The notes beneath the pieces were generated by a model. That model did not search any database. It saw only the letters and a program-made list of their open reading frames with translations, and was not told where the DNA came from. A stretch of 64,000 bases of DNA, taken from positions 25,285,841 to 25,349,840 of the forward strand of contig NC_092575.1 in NCBI RefSeq assembly GCF_037975245.1, read 5' to 3'. This DNA comes from Apostichopus japonicus (taxonomy: Eukaryota > Echinodermata > Holothuroidea > Aspidochirotida > Stichopodidae). A program made the translations under genes and the position numbers. Shown piece by piece: positions 1 through 10,796 of this stretch (positions are counted from its first letter, which is position 1; each line of letters opens with the position of its first letter).

Positions 1-672
1 ACAGTAGAGTTTTTACTAATAAATCATTTAGGTAATCTTCGGTTATGATCAACATAATGTACACAGTGGCGGTGACGGCGAAGAGGGAGGAGAGGAAGGA
101 GGGATGAGGTGAAAGTTTCAAATATTCGCTCCTGCACCCACTCTTACCTACATACTCCCCTTTCCCCCATTCAGTGGCGTAGCCAGACTTTTCCATCTGG
201 GGGGGGGGGGCAAAGGGGGGGCGAAGGATCTGATTGGTGGGGCAGACTAAGCTAGTACAAAAGACATACCAAACAGTTTGCATGACAAACTGTGGCAAAT
301 CGGGTATTGTGTCAGCAATGTAGGGTACAGATGGTCACTCTAGTTAGCTGACGTTTTATGTTATTTCCACAGGTATTATTAACGATAAAACAGATCACTG
401 TAAAAGTCATCGATAATTCTCTTTAAAAATCTGAATAGACTATGCTCTTTCTGTCAGTATTCAAAGATGATCAGCATGATATCTGACTTGCCTGGGAGTG
501 TAACCACCCCCCCCCCCTCCCAATCAACAAAAGATGTTATCATTCCCCCTTCGGATCCTTCTTTTGCACTTTCTAGGGCTCACTCAAACAGTCTAGCGAA
601 GGTTAATTCGCCTATTCTGAAGACTGTCTGCGAACTTATCGACGAATTTCGCGCCCTATTACAGACAGACTT

Positions 673-870
673 TAAGGTGACCATATTTTCGTGATTGAAA
701 TCGGGGACATTTATTGCGTGACTGGGGCTGTCCCCCTCCCCTTTGGAAAATTTTCAAGTGCCTAAGGTGCTTAGATGTAAAATGGTGATACTTTGAAGCA
801 CTTTTTAAATCAATTTTATTTTCAAAAATGTAGCTTTTTCTTAAATGAAATCCACTTACTTTACGTGGAT
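673..870 (+). repeat. Left copy of an AGGTGACCA-ended dispersed repeat
   Basis: The segment begins AGGTGACCA and soon contains ATCGGGGACA, followed by a tract 'gtccccctcccctttggaaaattttcaa' type sequence. Related text occurs at 3900-4060 and 30980-31090. A mirror-image partner ending TGGTCACCT lies at 10030-10142, so this piece is also placed symmetrically in the two arms of the large element. No coding content is seen. Confidence 0.5.
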
Positions 871-908
871 CTTTGAGAGCTTGTGATTTGCTCATGCTCA
901 CACTAATC

Positions 909-1022
909 GGGCTGAAGTTGGCGAACAATAACAGCGACCAATAGCAGCGAACGTTAAGCATTACCAGCGACCATTACCAGCGAACAATAAGAGCGAACAC
1001 TAAGGGGAAAATGATACTACGG
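909..1022 (-). repeat. 13-bp tandem repeats, outer part of left inverted arm
   Basis: About six units of the form GCGAMCAATARCA follow one another, introduced by GCTGAAGTTGGC and closed by AATGATACTACGGAG. The reverse complement of the whole arrangement, including both borders, is found at 9707-9816. Together they form the outer, tandemly repeated part of the fold-back arms. Confidence 0.8.
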
Positions 1023-1164
1023 AGAAGTTTAAGGGCAATTCCAATGTTACATGGGGAAAAGTAAAGTTTTAAAAACTAAACTAATTGACACACTTATTTA
1101 ACAGAGTCATGGGTGTGTTATCAGACAATAACAGTTTTCAAATTGTGCAAGTAATAGCTGGCAA

Positions 1165-2020
1165 CCCTCTCTATCACCCCATCAAAACCACCTTGAGAAA
1201 AGATGTCATCAGAGAGGGCGTTAATAACGCCAAAACTCGACGCGAAGTCTCATCTACCGTTTATATACGGGTTTTCAACACGATTTTTGGCTAACAAATC
1301 AAATCTGTAACTCAGTATCATTGGGGTCCCCAAAGTAGCTGACGTTACCCACTATCACCCCATGCCAACAAACCTCGGGGACGGTATCATTTAGGGTGTT
1401 ATTAACACCCAAACTCGACGCAAAGTCTCATTTACAGTTTATATACGGGTTTTCAACACGATTTTTGGCTAACAAATCAAATCTGTAACTCAGTATCATT
1501 GGGGTCCCCATGGTAGCTGACGTCACCAGCTATCACCCCATACCAACAAACCTCGGGGGACGGTATCATTTAAGGTGTTATTAACACCCAAACTCGACGC
1601 AAAGTCGCATTTACAGTTTATATACGGTTTTTCAACACGATTTTTGGCTAACAAATCAAATCTGTAACTCAGTATCATTGGGGTCCCCATGGTAGCTGAC
1701 GTCACCAGCTATCACCCCATACCAACAAACCTCGGGGGACGGTATCATTTAAGGTGTTATTAACACCCAAACTCGACGCAAAGTCGCATTTACAGTTTAT
1801 ATACGGTTTTTCAACACGATTTTTGACTATCAAATCAAACTGATCTGTAACTCAGTATCATTGGGGTCCCCAAAGTAGCTGACGTTACCCTCTAGTACCC
1901 CATGCCAACAAAAATCGGGGACGGTATCATTTAGGGTGTTAACACCCAAACTCGAGGCAGAGTCTCAATTACCGTTAGTATACGGTTTTTCAACACAGTT
2001 TTTGGCTTACAAATCAATCT
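1165..2020 (-). repeat. 179-bp satellite, left array (about 5 units)
   Basis: Units recur every 179-180 bp, marked by GGTATCATTT near 1382, 1562, 1741 and 1922, preceded by one diverged unit. They are the reverse complement of the array at 7192-9290. Short open frames in this stretch are repeat artefacts. Confidence 0.9.
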
Positions 2021-2560
2021 TACTTTTGGAATTTGTCATTAAAATTAAAACCTGCAGGGTTCTCGCCCGCTTTTTTGTCAAACCGGGTGGTCTCAAGTGC
2101 CGATGATCAATTCGGATGCCAAAGGTATCCGCGCGATCGCGTAGCGTAGCGATCGCACTCTCGGCGTGTGGTCAAGGGGCAAAGTTCGTTGTGTGGGTCC
2201 AAGGGGCTAAGCCCCCGGAAGCTCCGCGATTTTCGTCTTTTCTAAGTAGGCAAACTGCTTGAAATTGACTTTTTCGAGCTATGATTTATAAATGCTCAAA
2301 TATTTTTCAATAACTTAGAGTTATACATGACTGCCGAATAATAAAGACAAAATAAACTGGTCTTGGTGATTCTTCCAGCAGCCAAGCCACTTGAAATTCG
2401 CGCTACTTTACAAAGCTATGATTTCTTAAATTTTCAAATGTATGGCAATAACCTGGACATTGCTGTTAGTTATACTCTACAGTATAAAGAAAAATAGTCA
2501 GCTGACCATTGACTAGAGTCAACTTTACATAAACTGCTACATAAACTGAATGACTATTTA
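2021..2560. other. Core of the large element, non-coding part
   Basis: No gene is visible. A GC-rich near-palindrome, CGATCGCGTAGCGTAGCGATCG, lies around 2132-2155 in otherwise AT-rich sequence; part of the neighbouring text (ccaaggggctaagcccccgg, about 2200-2219) can also fold. Confidence 0.5.
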
Positions 2561-2622
2561 TTTTTTGGTGTGTGTCACGGTGATTCAGTTGTGACTTCAT
2601 TTTTTTTCCTGCCCTGGTTTAG

Positions 2623-2833
2623 GTTATGTACGATGTTTAAATACAAACATTCTGGCATCTCTCAGTACCCAGAAAACACAAACTTCGTTCGCAACCTTTT
2701 GCTGTGTAAAAGCAGGGATCGTTTGTGTCGCGATATCACTATACTGAAGCGCTTACGTGATACCTGGAATGTGTTATTTGCCGTGGTTGCAGTTGGGAAT
2801 AGGAAGAGTGAACTGAAAAGTGTGAATATTTAG
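2623..2833 (+). CDS. Candidate terminal exon inside the large element
   Basis: A strong 3' splice site (a T-rich tract ending in TGCCCTGGTTTAG) is followed by an open frame of 69 codons to a TAG at 2831-2833. The peptide is basic and contains two Cys-Arg/Lys motifs (LLCKSRDRLCRD) and a Trp-containing hydrophobic stretch (DTWNVLFAVVAV). I do not recognise the family. It may be the last exon of an element-encoded gene or a chance frame. No matching upstream exon was found, and no clear polyadenylation signal follows within 300 bp. Confidence 0.25.
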
Positions 2834-3832
2834 TCGATGGTTTTATTCACATCAAAAATGTCAAAATGTTTCAGTAGTACTTGCTAACGTTGATTATTTA
2901 TAACAGCTATAAAACCAGGCACCCAACTTTCAAACAGCTAGGGCGCACAACTTTCGAACCGATCGGCGAGAGCCAAAATCAAATTCAAACCTGGAGCCCC
3001 GCCCGGTTAAATCGGACTGGCGAGAACCCTGGCGTTATTACCTGGTTAATACATATTCAAAATTCATGAAGGGCAACTTCAGAACATGGAACAAGAGTGA
3101 TCATCACAACCTGGGATAAATAACCTTATCATGCATGGATACAAATGTACTAATTGAATTAGTGCTCCTGCTTTTGTATTTTTGATGGTGAGTGTATCTT
3201 ATCAGATCTGTATTCAGCAGTTGTTAGATCTGTGGTAGAGAAACATTATCATTGGTTGAGTGCACTATAAAGGGAACACGCATACACCCTTTGTTCATTA
3301 TATGACGTTTGTAACTTATAAAATACAAGTTGATCCCTTCATATCCAATATATGTCTTCTGAAACATCACGAGGGTACCTTTGTTGGAACATAAAAGGAG
3401 ATTGAAGAATTTAGCCGACGATAGAAAACAAGATTTAGGTAACTGCAAGCCTGTTGATTATGCCCTTTAAAGGAGTTGGTTAACGGTATAGTACGGATTA
3501 AACCGATAGTGCCTAAAAAAAACAAAAAAACTTGAGGTTTCATCGGTTGTTGATTACACAGACTTGTGTAGGTACGTTTTGTTGACCTGGATTCAGGTCT
3601 CTCTAAATGATACACCAATAGTTAAAAGTCGAAAGAGCTATTTTTTAAATTTTCATTCCAGTGAAGTTAGAGCATGTGTACACATCAATGAAAGATGACC
3701 AAACTTGATCATAGTGTCCTTGAGTAGTGGGTCATATGGGTGTTTAGTAAGTTTATGCCAAAGGTTATACAGAGGTCATCTGGGTTAATTGTGTGAACAC
3801 ACTCAAAATGCTTCTCCTATAAGGGTGATCAC
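2834..3832. other. Core of the large element, no recognisable content
   Basis: AT-rich sequence with short unrelated open frames on both strands (for example 3224-3618 minus). I see no splice-supported exon, RNA gene or repeat. Confidence 0.4.
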
Positions 3833-4716
3833 CAGGGTTGTCACCAGACCATTTTTAGAGCCGGGTAATTTGTGACAGTGATCCGCGCCCTGGGGGAGGG
3901 GTATAAAGGGAGGGGGTGTCCCCCTCCCCTTTTGAAAAATTTTCAAATCCTGATGGTGCCTACATGCAAAATGGTGGCATTTAGAAAGGGTTTTGATCCT
4001 CAAAATTCTTCTGAGATACCTTTGTTTTTTCATGTGGATCACTGAATTTTCCTGGGATCTTTTTTGGTATTTTTTTGTATTTAGAGCCCCTCATCACTCA
4101 CCCCAGTGTTATTGTTCCAAATGCACATTGTTCTCATTTAGTATGCATGACCATTAAATCCCCCCAAAAAGGAATTCACATTTTACCTCTACGGCAGTGT
4201 ACGCGGGAAATCATTGGTACAGCAGGCTGTCGTCTGATGATTTGCATGCTACAGTACTGTACAACATTCTTACAATGTGCGTGAAACACTTGTTCTTAGT
4301 TAAACTTAGCAAATCGCCAAGAAACGATTGGCAGTGGAACGTCTCTACATGCATAGCTAAACAGCGAACAGTATCCAATGCACCGAGTCTTGTCTCGACA
4401 TGTTTTTCGAACCGTACTCAGTGCAACGTTTCCTAGCCTAATGTGCCTAAAGTCCACACAAAACGCGAGGCCTAATGTTACTACTAAAAATGATATGTAA
4501 CCCCGAAAGGATAAGGCACGAAGTTTCCTTCTTGCTTTTTATTACTTCTGGTAACCAGAACATATCGGGGAATAAAATAAACATGTATAAAAAGGTTTTG
4601 CCCTTCAACATGAAACTATTCTCGTTTAAAACTTTCTTTCAGTCAAAGTTCGTAAACTTCGTACTCGTGCTCGTAGGCCTACTCTGGATGTTTACAATAA
4701 ACAATTGCATATAACG

Positions 4717-5427
4717 CAGGTGCGTATCCAGGGGGGGGGCGTTGGGGGCGCGCGCCCCCCGGGTAAGGAAAAGAGGAGAGACAAAAAAGAGAAGAAAAAA
4801 GGGAAAAGGAGGGGAAAAAAGAAAAGGAGGAGAGGAAGGAAGGGAAAAGAAAAAGAAAAAAGAGAGAAAAAGGAGAAAAGGAGGGAGTAGAAGATAGCCA
4901 AGACCTCGGGAAGAGAAAGATCCCTATTATATACACAGGGTAGCCAGTGACAGATCAAGGATTACGGAGGGGGTGTGCGCCTCACACTACCCCTTACCCC
5001 GACAACTCCATTTTTGACGTTTCCGTTTTTCCTCTCTCACTAATGTACTTGAACTCGACCGAGTCGTCGGGGAACATAACGCATTTCGGGAAGGGGGAGA
5101 CCGCCCCCCCCCGAGCAAATTTTCTTTATGACATCGCTAGTAATTTCAAAATAGACAATGCTTAGATGCAACTTACAAGGCCTGGGAAGTGTCATTTCCA
5201 GCGATCTGGGAGGCATTTTCGGCCAACATTTTCTTGTACGCTCCGCGCCAACTCATGGTGGCGCTTCGCTTAGATAGTTTGCCTACAGGCTTCGCCCTCC
5301 CTTGGCAATTACTCGCTACACGCCTGTTCGAATTTGTAAAGCAAAGAGCAGATATAACATCATATCAATGAGCATTGAAATGCATGTTCCACGATGTACA
5401 GCCTCAAAAACTGTCAATGTGTGTAGT
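4717..5427 (+). mobile_element. GCGTATCCAG-family hAT-like element, copy 1 (3' truncated)
   Basis: It begins CAGGTGCGTATCCAGG followed by a G tract and a GA-rich strand-biased stretch (4765-4890), then a block shared almost base for base with 17309-18150. Shared landmarks are the GACAACTCCA region near 5000, the TCGACCGAGTCGTCGG region near 5057 and CGCTCCGCGCCAACTCATGG near 5241. The expected right end (CCTGGATACGCCCCTG) is missing. The long GA/CT open frames here are compositional. Confidence 0.75.
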
Positions 5428-5545
5428 CAAAGGCGTAGGAGCCAGATTGGATTTGGGGGCTGTAATGACTTGCCCGAAAAAAAAAGCCAAATTTTTTCGC
5501 GCAAGTCGCGCGCATTCAACATGTCGATGCCAATATCATATAGGC
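5428..5545 (+). mobile_element. GGCGTAGGAG-family hAT element, 5' end only
   Basis: The fragment starts CAAAGGCGTAGGAG directly after the octamer TGTGTAGT (5420-5427), exactly as in the full copy at 18151. The TTGCCCGAAAAA and CGCGC landmarks follow, then similarity is lost. Its right end is absent. Confidence 0.7.
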
Positions 5546-5662
5546 AAGATCGGTCATTACATTGTATGGCATCGTGTACCTTACGGTCCGTCAAAGTTGC
5601 ACAGTATACCGTGGGTAGCACCGCCCGGCGCCGCCCGGCGTGGTGACAACCCTGGTGATCAC

Positions 5663-7190
5663 CATGCTGGGTCATAGTGTTCACTTAATATGGAGACATA
5701 ATTATGGTGAGTTCAAAATATGGATGTCAAAGATCATCTACTTATCTTTTGCAGTAAGTTGTATGTAACTACCGAAGGTTCTTTTCGTGCAGTTTGCATT
5801 GGATTATGAAGAATGTTGGTCATAGTGTTACTTGAACAGTAGTGGTAAGAATTTGGGGCCAACGGTCATCCGGGGCCCAAATTTGCGATTTTGTGTACAA
5901 CACTGTGATTTTCTTCAGCAATAAAAGTTTTTTTTAAAAGAAATATGACTAAATTTTTCAATAAACTTTCAATTTTGTATAGTTCAAGAAGGTAATCCAT
6001 AATTAGTATACCCTGTAATTTGCTGAAAAAGTCATGGTCTTTTCTCTTCTCTTCTACTTAGATATTAATTTCATTACTTGTCGTTTGTTGCATGTCTATT
6101 GAAGAATTAGGTTCTTATCAGCTTACTGCTGAATGCCGGAAGATCTATGAAGATTCATGTGGAGTTTGTCTTCGTTTGTTTGTTGTGTGTATGTGTAACT
6201 AAAAAAGTCAATGCAACTTAAAACTTCATGAAATGTACTTATAACTTGAAAAGATATCAGCCCAGCTGCTTTTCACGTAGTTTTGGCCGTTATGCGTTTG
6301 ATTGCAAAAACTGGTACACAATCAAATCATCATCTTAACATTGTTGAAAATATGAAAATATCTCAACTACTTATACAGTAAGTACGTTATATACTGTGAC
6401 GGAATTGATGCTTTAACGCAAACGTATTTGAGAGAAATAACCAAAAACCATGGATTTGATCATCGTGTTTGCAACTCGGTGGTCCAACGTCTTAAAACAA
6501 TTCACATGCTTATATGCAATTAGGTTGATTGAAGACAATTTGAGAAAAATGCCACGATAACATTTATCGCTAACCAATTTATATGATATGTTTTGTCTAA
6601 ACCAAATTTACAGTTGGATCATTGTCATTAGACTACCCATCACATGTTATCTCAAATTGGTTCTATGGATCCCATTTTAGGAAAATCGGGCCTGAACTTT
6701 CACAATTTGCTTATACTGTCGACATGATTTTGTTGTCTGTCAAATAAATCCATCTTTAGTTCACGGCGATTAATTCCTTTGGTATTTAAAAGGAATACAA
6801 CATCGCTAAGCCTTCTATTCTCCATTGCGGTTGCATGTCGATAAACTTCTACACACATACTGAATGAAGTTTGGAGACATATTAACTATATTTTGACTAA
6901 CTCTTGTAATACGGTGAAATGTGACTGTACACTGACACTACAATCTATTCCGAATTGGTCCGGATATACTGATCGGGGAAGTTTCTTGTTATTTCATTTC
7001 AACGATACTATATGAGTAGGGTCATTTTAAGTTTACTTATGTATCTTTGTATATAATAAACGGTATTCCGTAAAAAAAATCATAGCTTTCCTAATAGCTT
7101 CATTTTAATTTACGGCTTTCTCAATTAATTTCTCTTCTTTCTATAATGTGAGACACATTCTCTCTACACTGAATATAAATCGGATAGCTT
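5663..7190. other. Core of the large element, right part, no gene seen
   Basis: About 1.5 kb of AT-rich sequence without a recognisable exon, RNA or repeat. Open frames are all shorter than chance expectation for coding sequence. Confidence 0.45.
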
Positions 7191-7191
7191 G

Positions 7192-9290
7192 CGTCGAGTT
7201 TAGGTGTTAATAACACCCTAAATGATACCGTCCCCCGAGGTTTGTGGTAAGGGGTGGTAGAGGGTGACGTCAGCTACGTTTTTGCTCCCCAATGATACTG
7301 AGTTACAGATTTGATTTATTAGCCAAAAATCGTGTTGAAAAACCGTATTTAAACTGTAGATGATACTTTTCGCCGAGTTTGGGTGTTAATAACACCCTAA
7401 ATGATACCGTCCCCCGAGGTTTGTTGGTATGGGGTGATAGAGGGTGACGTCAGCTACTTTGGGGACCCCAATGGTACTGAGTTACAGATTTGATTTGTTA
7501 GCCAAAAATCGTGTTGAAAAACCGTATATACTGTAAATGCGACTTTGCGTCGAGTTTGGGTGTTAATAACACCTTAAATGATACCGTCCCCCGAGGTTTG
7601 TTGGTATGAGGTGATAGAGGGTGACGTCAGCTACTTTGGGGACCCCAATGATACTGAGTTACAGATTTGATTTGTTAGCCAAAATCGTGTTGAAAAATCG
7701 TATTTAAACTGTAAATGCGACTGCGTTGAGTTTGGGTGTTAATAACACCTTAAATGATACCGTCCCCCGAGGTTTGTTGGTATGGGGTGATAGAGGGTGA
7801 CGTCAGCTACCATGGGGACCCCAATGATACTGAGTTACAGATTTGATTTGTTAGCCAAAAATCGTGTTGAAAAACCGTATATAAACTGTAAATGAGACTT
7901 TGCGTCGAGTTTGGGTGTTAATAACACCTTAAATGATACCGTCCCCCGAGGTTTGTTGGTATGGGGTGATAGAGGGTGACGTCAGCTACCATGGGGACCC
8001 CAATGATACTGAGTGACAGATTTGATTTGTTAGCCAAAAATCGTGTTGAAAAACCGTATTTAAACTGTAGATGATACTTTGCGTCGAGTTTGGGTGTTAA
8101 TAACACCCTAAATGATACCGTCCCCCGAGGTTTGTTGGTATGCGGTAATAGCTGGTGACGTCAGCTACCATGGGGACCCCAATGATACTGAGTGACAGAT
8201 TTGATTTGTTAGCCAAAAATCATGTTGAAAAACCGTATATAAACTGTAGATGATACTTTTCGTTGAGTTTGGGTGTTAAAAACACCATAAATGATACCGT
8301 TCCCCGAGGTTTGTTGGTATGACGTGATAACTGGTGACGTCAGCTACGTTTTTGCTCCCCGATGATACTGAGTTACAGATTTGATTTGTTAGCCAAAAAT
8401 CGTGTTGAAAAACCGTATATAAACTGTAAATGCGACTTTGCGTCGAGTTTGGGTGTTAATAACACCTTAAATGATACCGTCCCCCGAGGTTTGTTGGTAT
8501 GGGGTGATAGAAGGTGACGTCAGCTACCATGGGGACCCCAATGATACTGAGTTACAGATTTGATTTGTTAGCCAAAAATCCTGTTGAAAAACCGTATTTA
8601 AACTGTAGATGATACTTTTCGTCGAGTTTGGGTGTAAATAACACCCTAAATGATACCGTCCCCCGAGGTTTGTTGGTATGGGGTGATAGCTGGTGACGTC
8701 AGCTACTTTGGGGACCCCAATGATACTGAGTTACAGATTTGATTTGTTAGCCAAAAATCGTGTTGAAAAACCGTATTTAAACTGTAAATGCGACTTTGCG
8801 TCGAGTTTGGGTGTTAATAACACCCTAAATGATACCGTCCCCCGAGGTTTGTTGGTATGGGGTGATCGCTGGTGACGTCAGCTACGTTTTGCTCCCCGAT
8901 GATACTGAGTTACAGATTTGATTTGTTAGCCAAAAATCGTGTTGAAAAATCGTATATAAACTGTAAATGATACTTTGCGTTGAGTTTGGGTGTTAATAAC
9001 ACCATAAATGATACCTTCCCCTGAGGTTTATTGGTATGGGGTGATAGAGGGTGACGTCAGCTACTTTGGGGACCCCAATGATACTGAGTTACAGATTTGA
9101 TTTGTTAGCCAAAAATCGTGTTGAAAAACCGTATTTAAACTGTAAATGCGACTTTACGTCGAGTTTGGGTGTTAATAACACCCTAAATGATACCGTCCCC
9201 CGAGGTTTGTTGGTATGGGGTGATCGCTGGTGACGTCAGCTACGTTTTTGCTCCCCAATGATACTGAGTTACAGATTTGATTTGTTTGTT
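7192..9290 (+). repeat. 179-bp satellite, right array (12 units)
   Basis: ATGATACCGT recurs at 7222, 7401, 7578, 7754, 7933, 8112, 8291, 8471, 8650, 8829, 9008 and 9187, giving a period of 176-180 bp. Each unit carries three perfect or near-perfect palindromes: GGTGTTAATAACACC, GTGACGTCAG (with TGACGTCA) and TTGGGGACCCCAA. It also has a TATA-like ACCGTATATAAACTG in many units. Point differences between units are few. The array is the inverted counterpart of 1165-2020. Confidence 0.95.
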
Positions 9291-9706
9291 AGATGTGGTT
9301 TTGAATAACAGTATATATATGCTACGTTTTACTTTCAGTTGCCGAGTTAACGTTCACCCCACCCTTCTTTATGTTTCCCATTAAGCTTTGTTTGCAAATA
9401 TATTATCTTTTACCCTAAACTTACGCTTTTCGCTGATATTCGGGGCAGGTCTGATATTTTAAGAGCTATAATTTTGCTTTACCACGATAATGAGTTAGGC
9501 CATACCCTGACTTTGGGGATATTTTATACCCCGTTCCATAGTTACGAGTTGTCGGGTTTGAATCTCTTATAATATATTATTAAATGCATGGAAAGTCCAA
9601 AAGCCTGTCTTTCCCTCCTAATTGCAATCGATTGAAAGCATTCGATCATTCAATTTGCTTTAAACACATCATTTTTGCCACATGGCTCATTACGAAGGCC
9701 ACTACA
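9291..9706. other. Spacer between right satellite and 13-bp repeats
   Basis: Unique AT-rich sequence with no counterpart recognised in the left arm and no gene seen. Confidence 0.4.
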
Positions 9707-9816
9707 CAACTCCGTAGTATCATTTGCACTTTCTAGCATTTTTTGGTCGCCCTTATTGGTCGCTCTTATTGTTCGCTACTATTGGTCGCTGTTATTGTTC
9801 GCCAACTTCAGCCAGA
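9707..9816 (+). repeat. 13-bp tandem repeats, outer part of right inverted arm
   Basis: Units of the form TTGKTCGCTSTTA follow one another, introduced by CTCCGTAGTATCATT and closed by GCCAACTTCAGCC. This is the reverse complement of the left arm at 909-1022, including the bordering sequence. Confidence 0.8.
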
Positions 9817-10029
9817 TCTCACACTATAAGTGTCGTTGTGTCGCCGTAGTTGCCATTTATACGGTCGAAAGAGTGCTAGGCTAGATCGATCTAGCATATT
9901 TTTAACAGTGTTTCCACTTAACACTGGCCCACCTGAAATACTGGTTATAAGTTCCGTTTTGCGACTGCACACTTAACTAAATTTTGTTTTTACAATGATT
10001 TTACTAATAATGTGGGATATTTTCGAAAT

Positions 10030-10142
10030 TCCTGAACATTTTGACGAATCGGGGACATTTTCGGGGACACTTGTTCATCGGGAACAGCACACTGTAATCG
10101 GGGACTGTCCCCGAAAATCGGGGACGTCTGGTCACCTCGGGC
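10030..10142 (-). repeat. Right copy of the AGGTGACCA-ended repeat with TCGGGGAC motifs
   Basis: Five ATCGGGGAC-type motifs in about 100 bp end in TGGTCACCT at 10131-10139. It faces the related segment at 673 in mirror orientation. Confidence 0.5.
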
Positions 10143-10681
10143 CTATGAGCTCACTACGGAAATACAAACGTATATACTACTACTAGGCTGTTCTGTGTTG
10201 AATGTACCTAACCCAAGGAACACATCGCGATTGGTCGCGTGCGTAGGCGTAGCAAAACATGTTGTAAGTTTCAGTCAAAATGCAAATTGTTTCTAAATAC
10301 TTTGATATTCATTCTGCCATACACGTCACTCACGTGTGAATCATTTCGGAACACAATCCAGGGATCAGGGAAAACCATGTGAAGATAAACTGAACGTAGC
10401 CTCCGCTTGTGAGTGCCGCGGAGACCGTTTAAGTAAATTGCCAACCCGTTTCCACATTTGACAATACAGAGACAGTGGCGTTTTTTGCGCTGCTGCTTGG
10501 GTCAAATTCTTTTTCAAGGCAATGTTCCCATGGAAGTTATTTTTATTTTGGCCACCCAATTTCGCAGATAGAGAATTAGGTAAAAGTTAAAGAATAAAAA
10601 TTGCATAAAAACCATGGTAATATGCACATAGGCCCAGCAACATATTTAGTGTGCATTCAAGTTTTTTTTTTCTCAGTCAAT

Positions 10682-10773
10682 AATTCCATTTGGGGGGGGG
10701 GGGGCAAGTGGGGGGGGGGGGCAAGCATTTCAACTGGGGGGGGCTCCCGCCCCCTGCCCCCCCCCCCCCCCCG
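10682..10773. repeat. Homopolymeric G and C tracts at right end of large element
   Basis: Several runs of 8 to 20 G or C adjoin the right terminal repeat. The left end at 199-230 also has G runs just inside its terminal repeat, supporting kinship of the two ends. The open frames here are compositional. Confidence 0.6.
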
Positions 10774-10796
10774 CTGGCTACGCCAATGCCCCCATT

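Larger units (their letters stand above)
3833..5654. mobile_element. 1.8-kb nested hAT-like element with GTGATCAC duplication
   Basis: Ends CAGGGTTGTCACCA and TGGTGACAACCCTG are perfect inverted repeats over 14 bases. The octamer GTGATCAC, itself a palindrome, is present immediately outside both ends (3825-3832 and 5655-5662). The element lies in the core of the larger one, and itself contains copy 1 of the GCGTATCCAG family. No transposase is visible. Confidence 0.8.
172..10788. mobile_element. 10.6-kb composite hAT-type fold-back element
   Basis: The left end reads CAGTGGCGTAGCCAG and the right end CTGGCTACGCCAATG; as inverted repeats they match at 14 of 15 bases. Both ends are flanked by the identical octamer CCCCCATT (164-171 and 10789-10796), the target-duplication size of hAT transposases. 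Inside, mirrored arms carry first a 13-bp tandem repeat and then a 179-bp satellite, in opposite orientation on the two sides. A core of about 5 kb lies between them. This plan resembles fold-back elements such as the sea urchin TU family (long inverted repeats made of tandem units, 8-bp duplications). No transposase was recognised, so it would be non-autonomous. The duplication is C-rich, so chance agreement of two unrelated ends cannot be excluded, but mirrored arms between them argue for one unit. Confidence 0.65.

Noticed and set aside
4679-4958. Open frames of 60-90 codons rich in Lys/Glu/Arg on plus and Ser/Phe/Leu on minus (also 17178-17599 and 28932-29515)
   Set aside because: They come from the purine-rich strand of a dispersed hAT-like element and recur with it; no splice or start context.
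8693-9233. Repeated 60-codon frames beginning MTSAT
   Set aside because: Produced by the 179-bp satellite; the same frame recurs in successive units and in the inverted array.
10472-10490. CAGTGGCGT word as an alternative left end for the terminus at 10774
   Set aside because: The bases after CAGTGGCGT (TTTTTG) do not continue the terminal repeat, and the flank does not match CCCCCATT.
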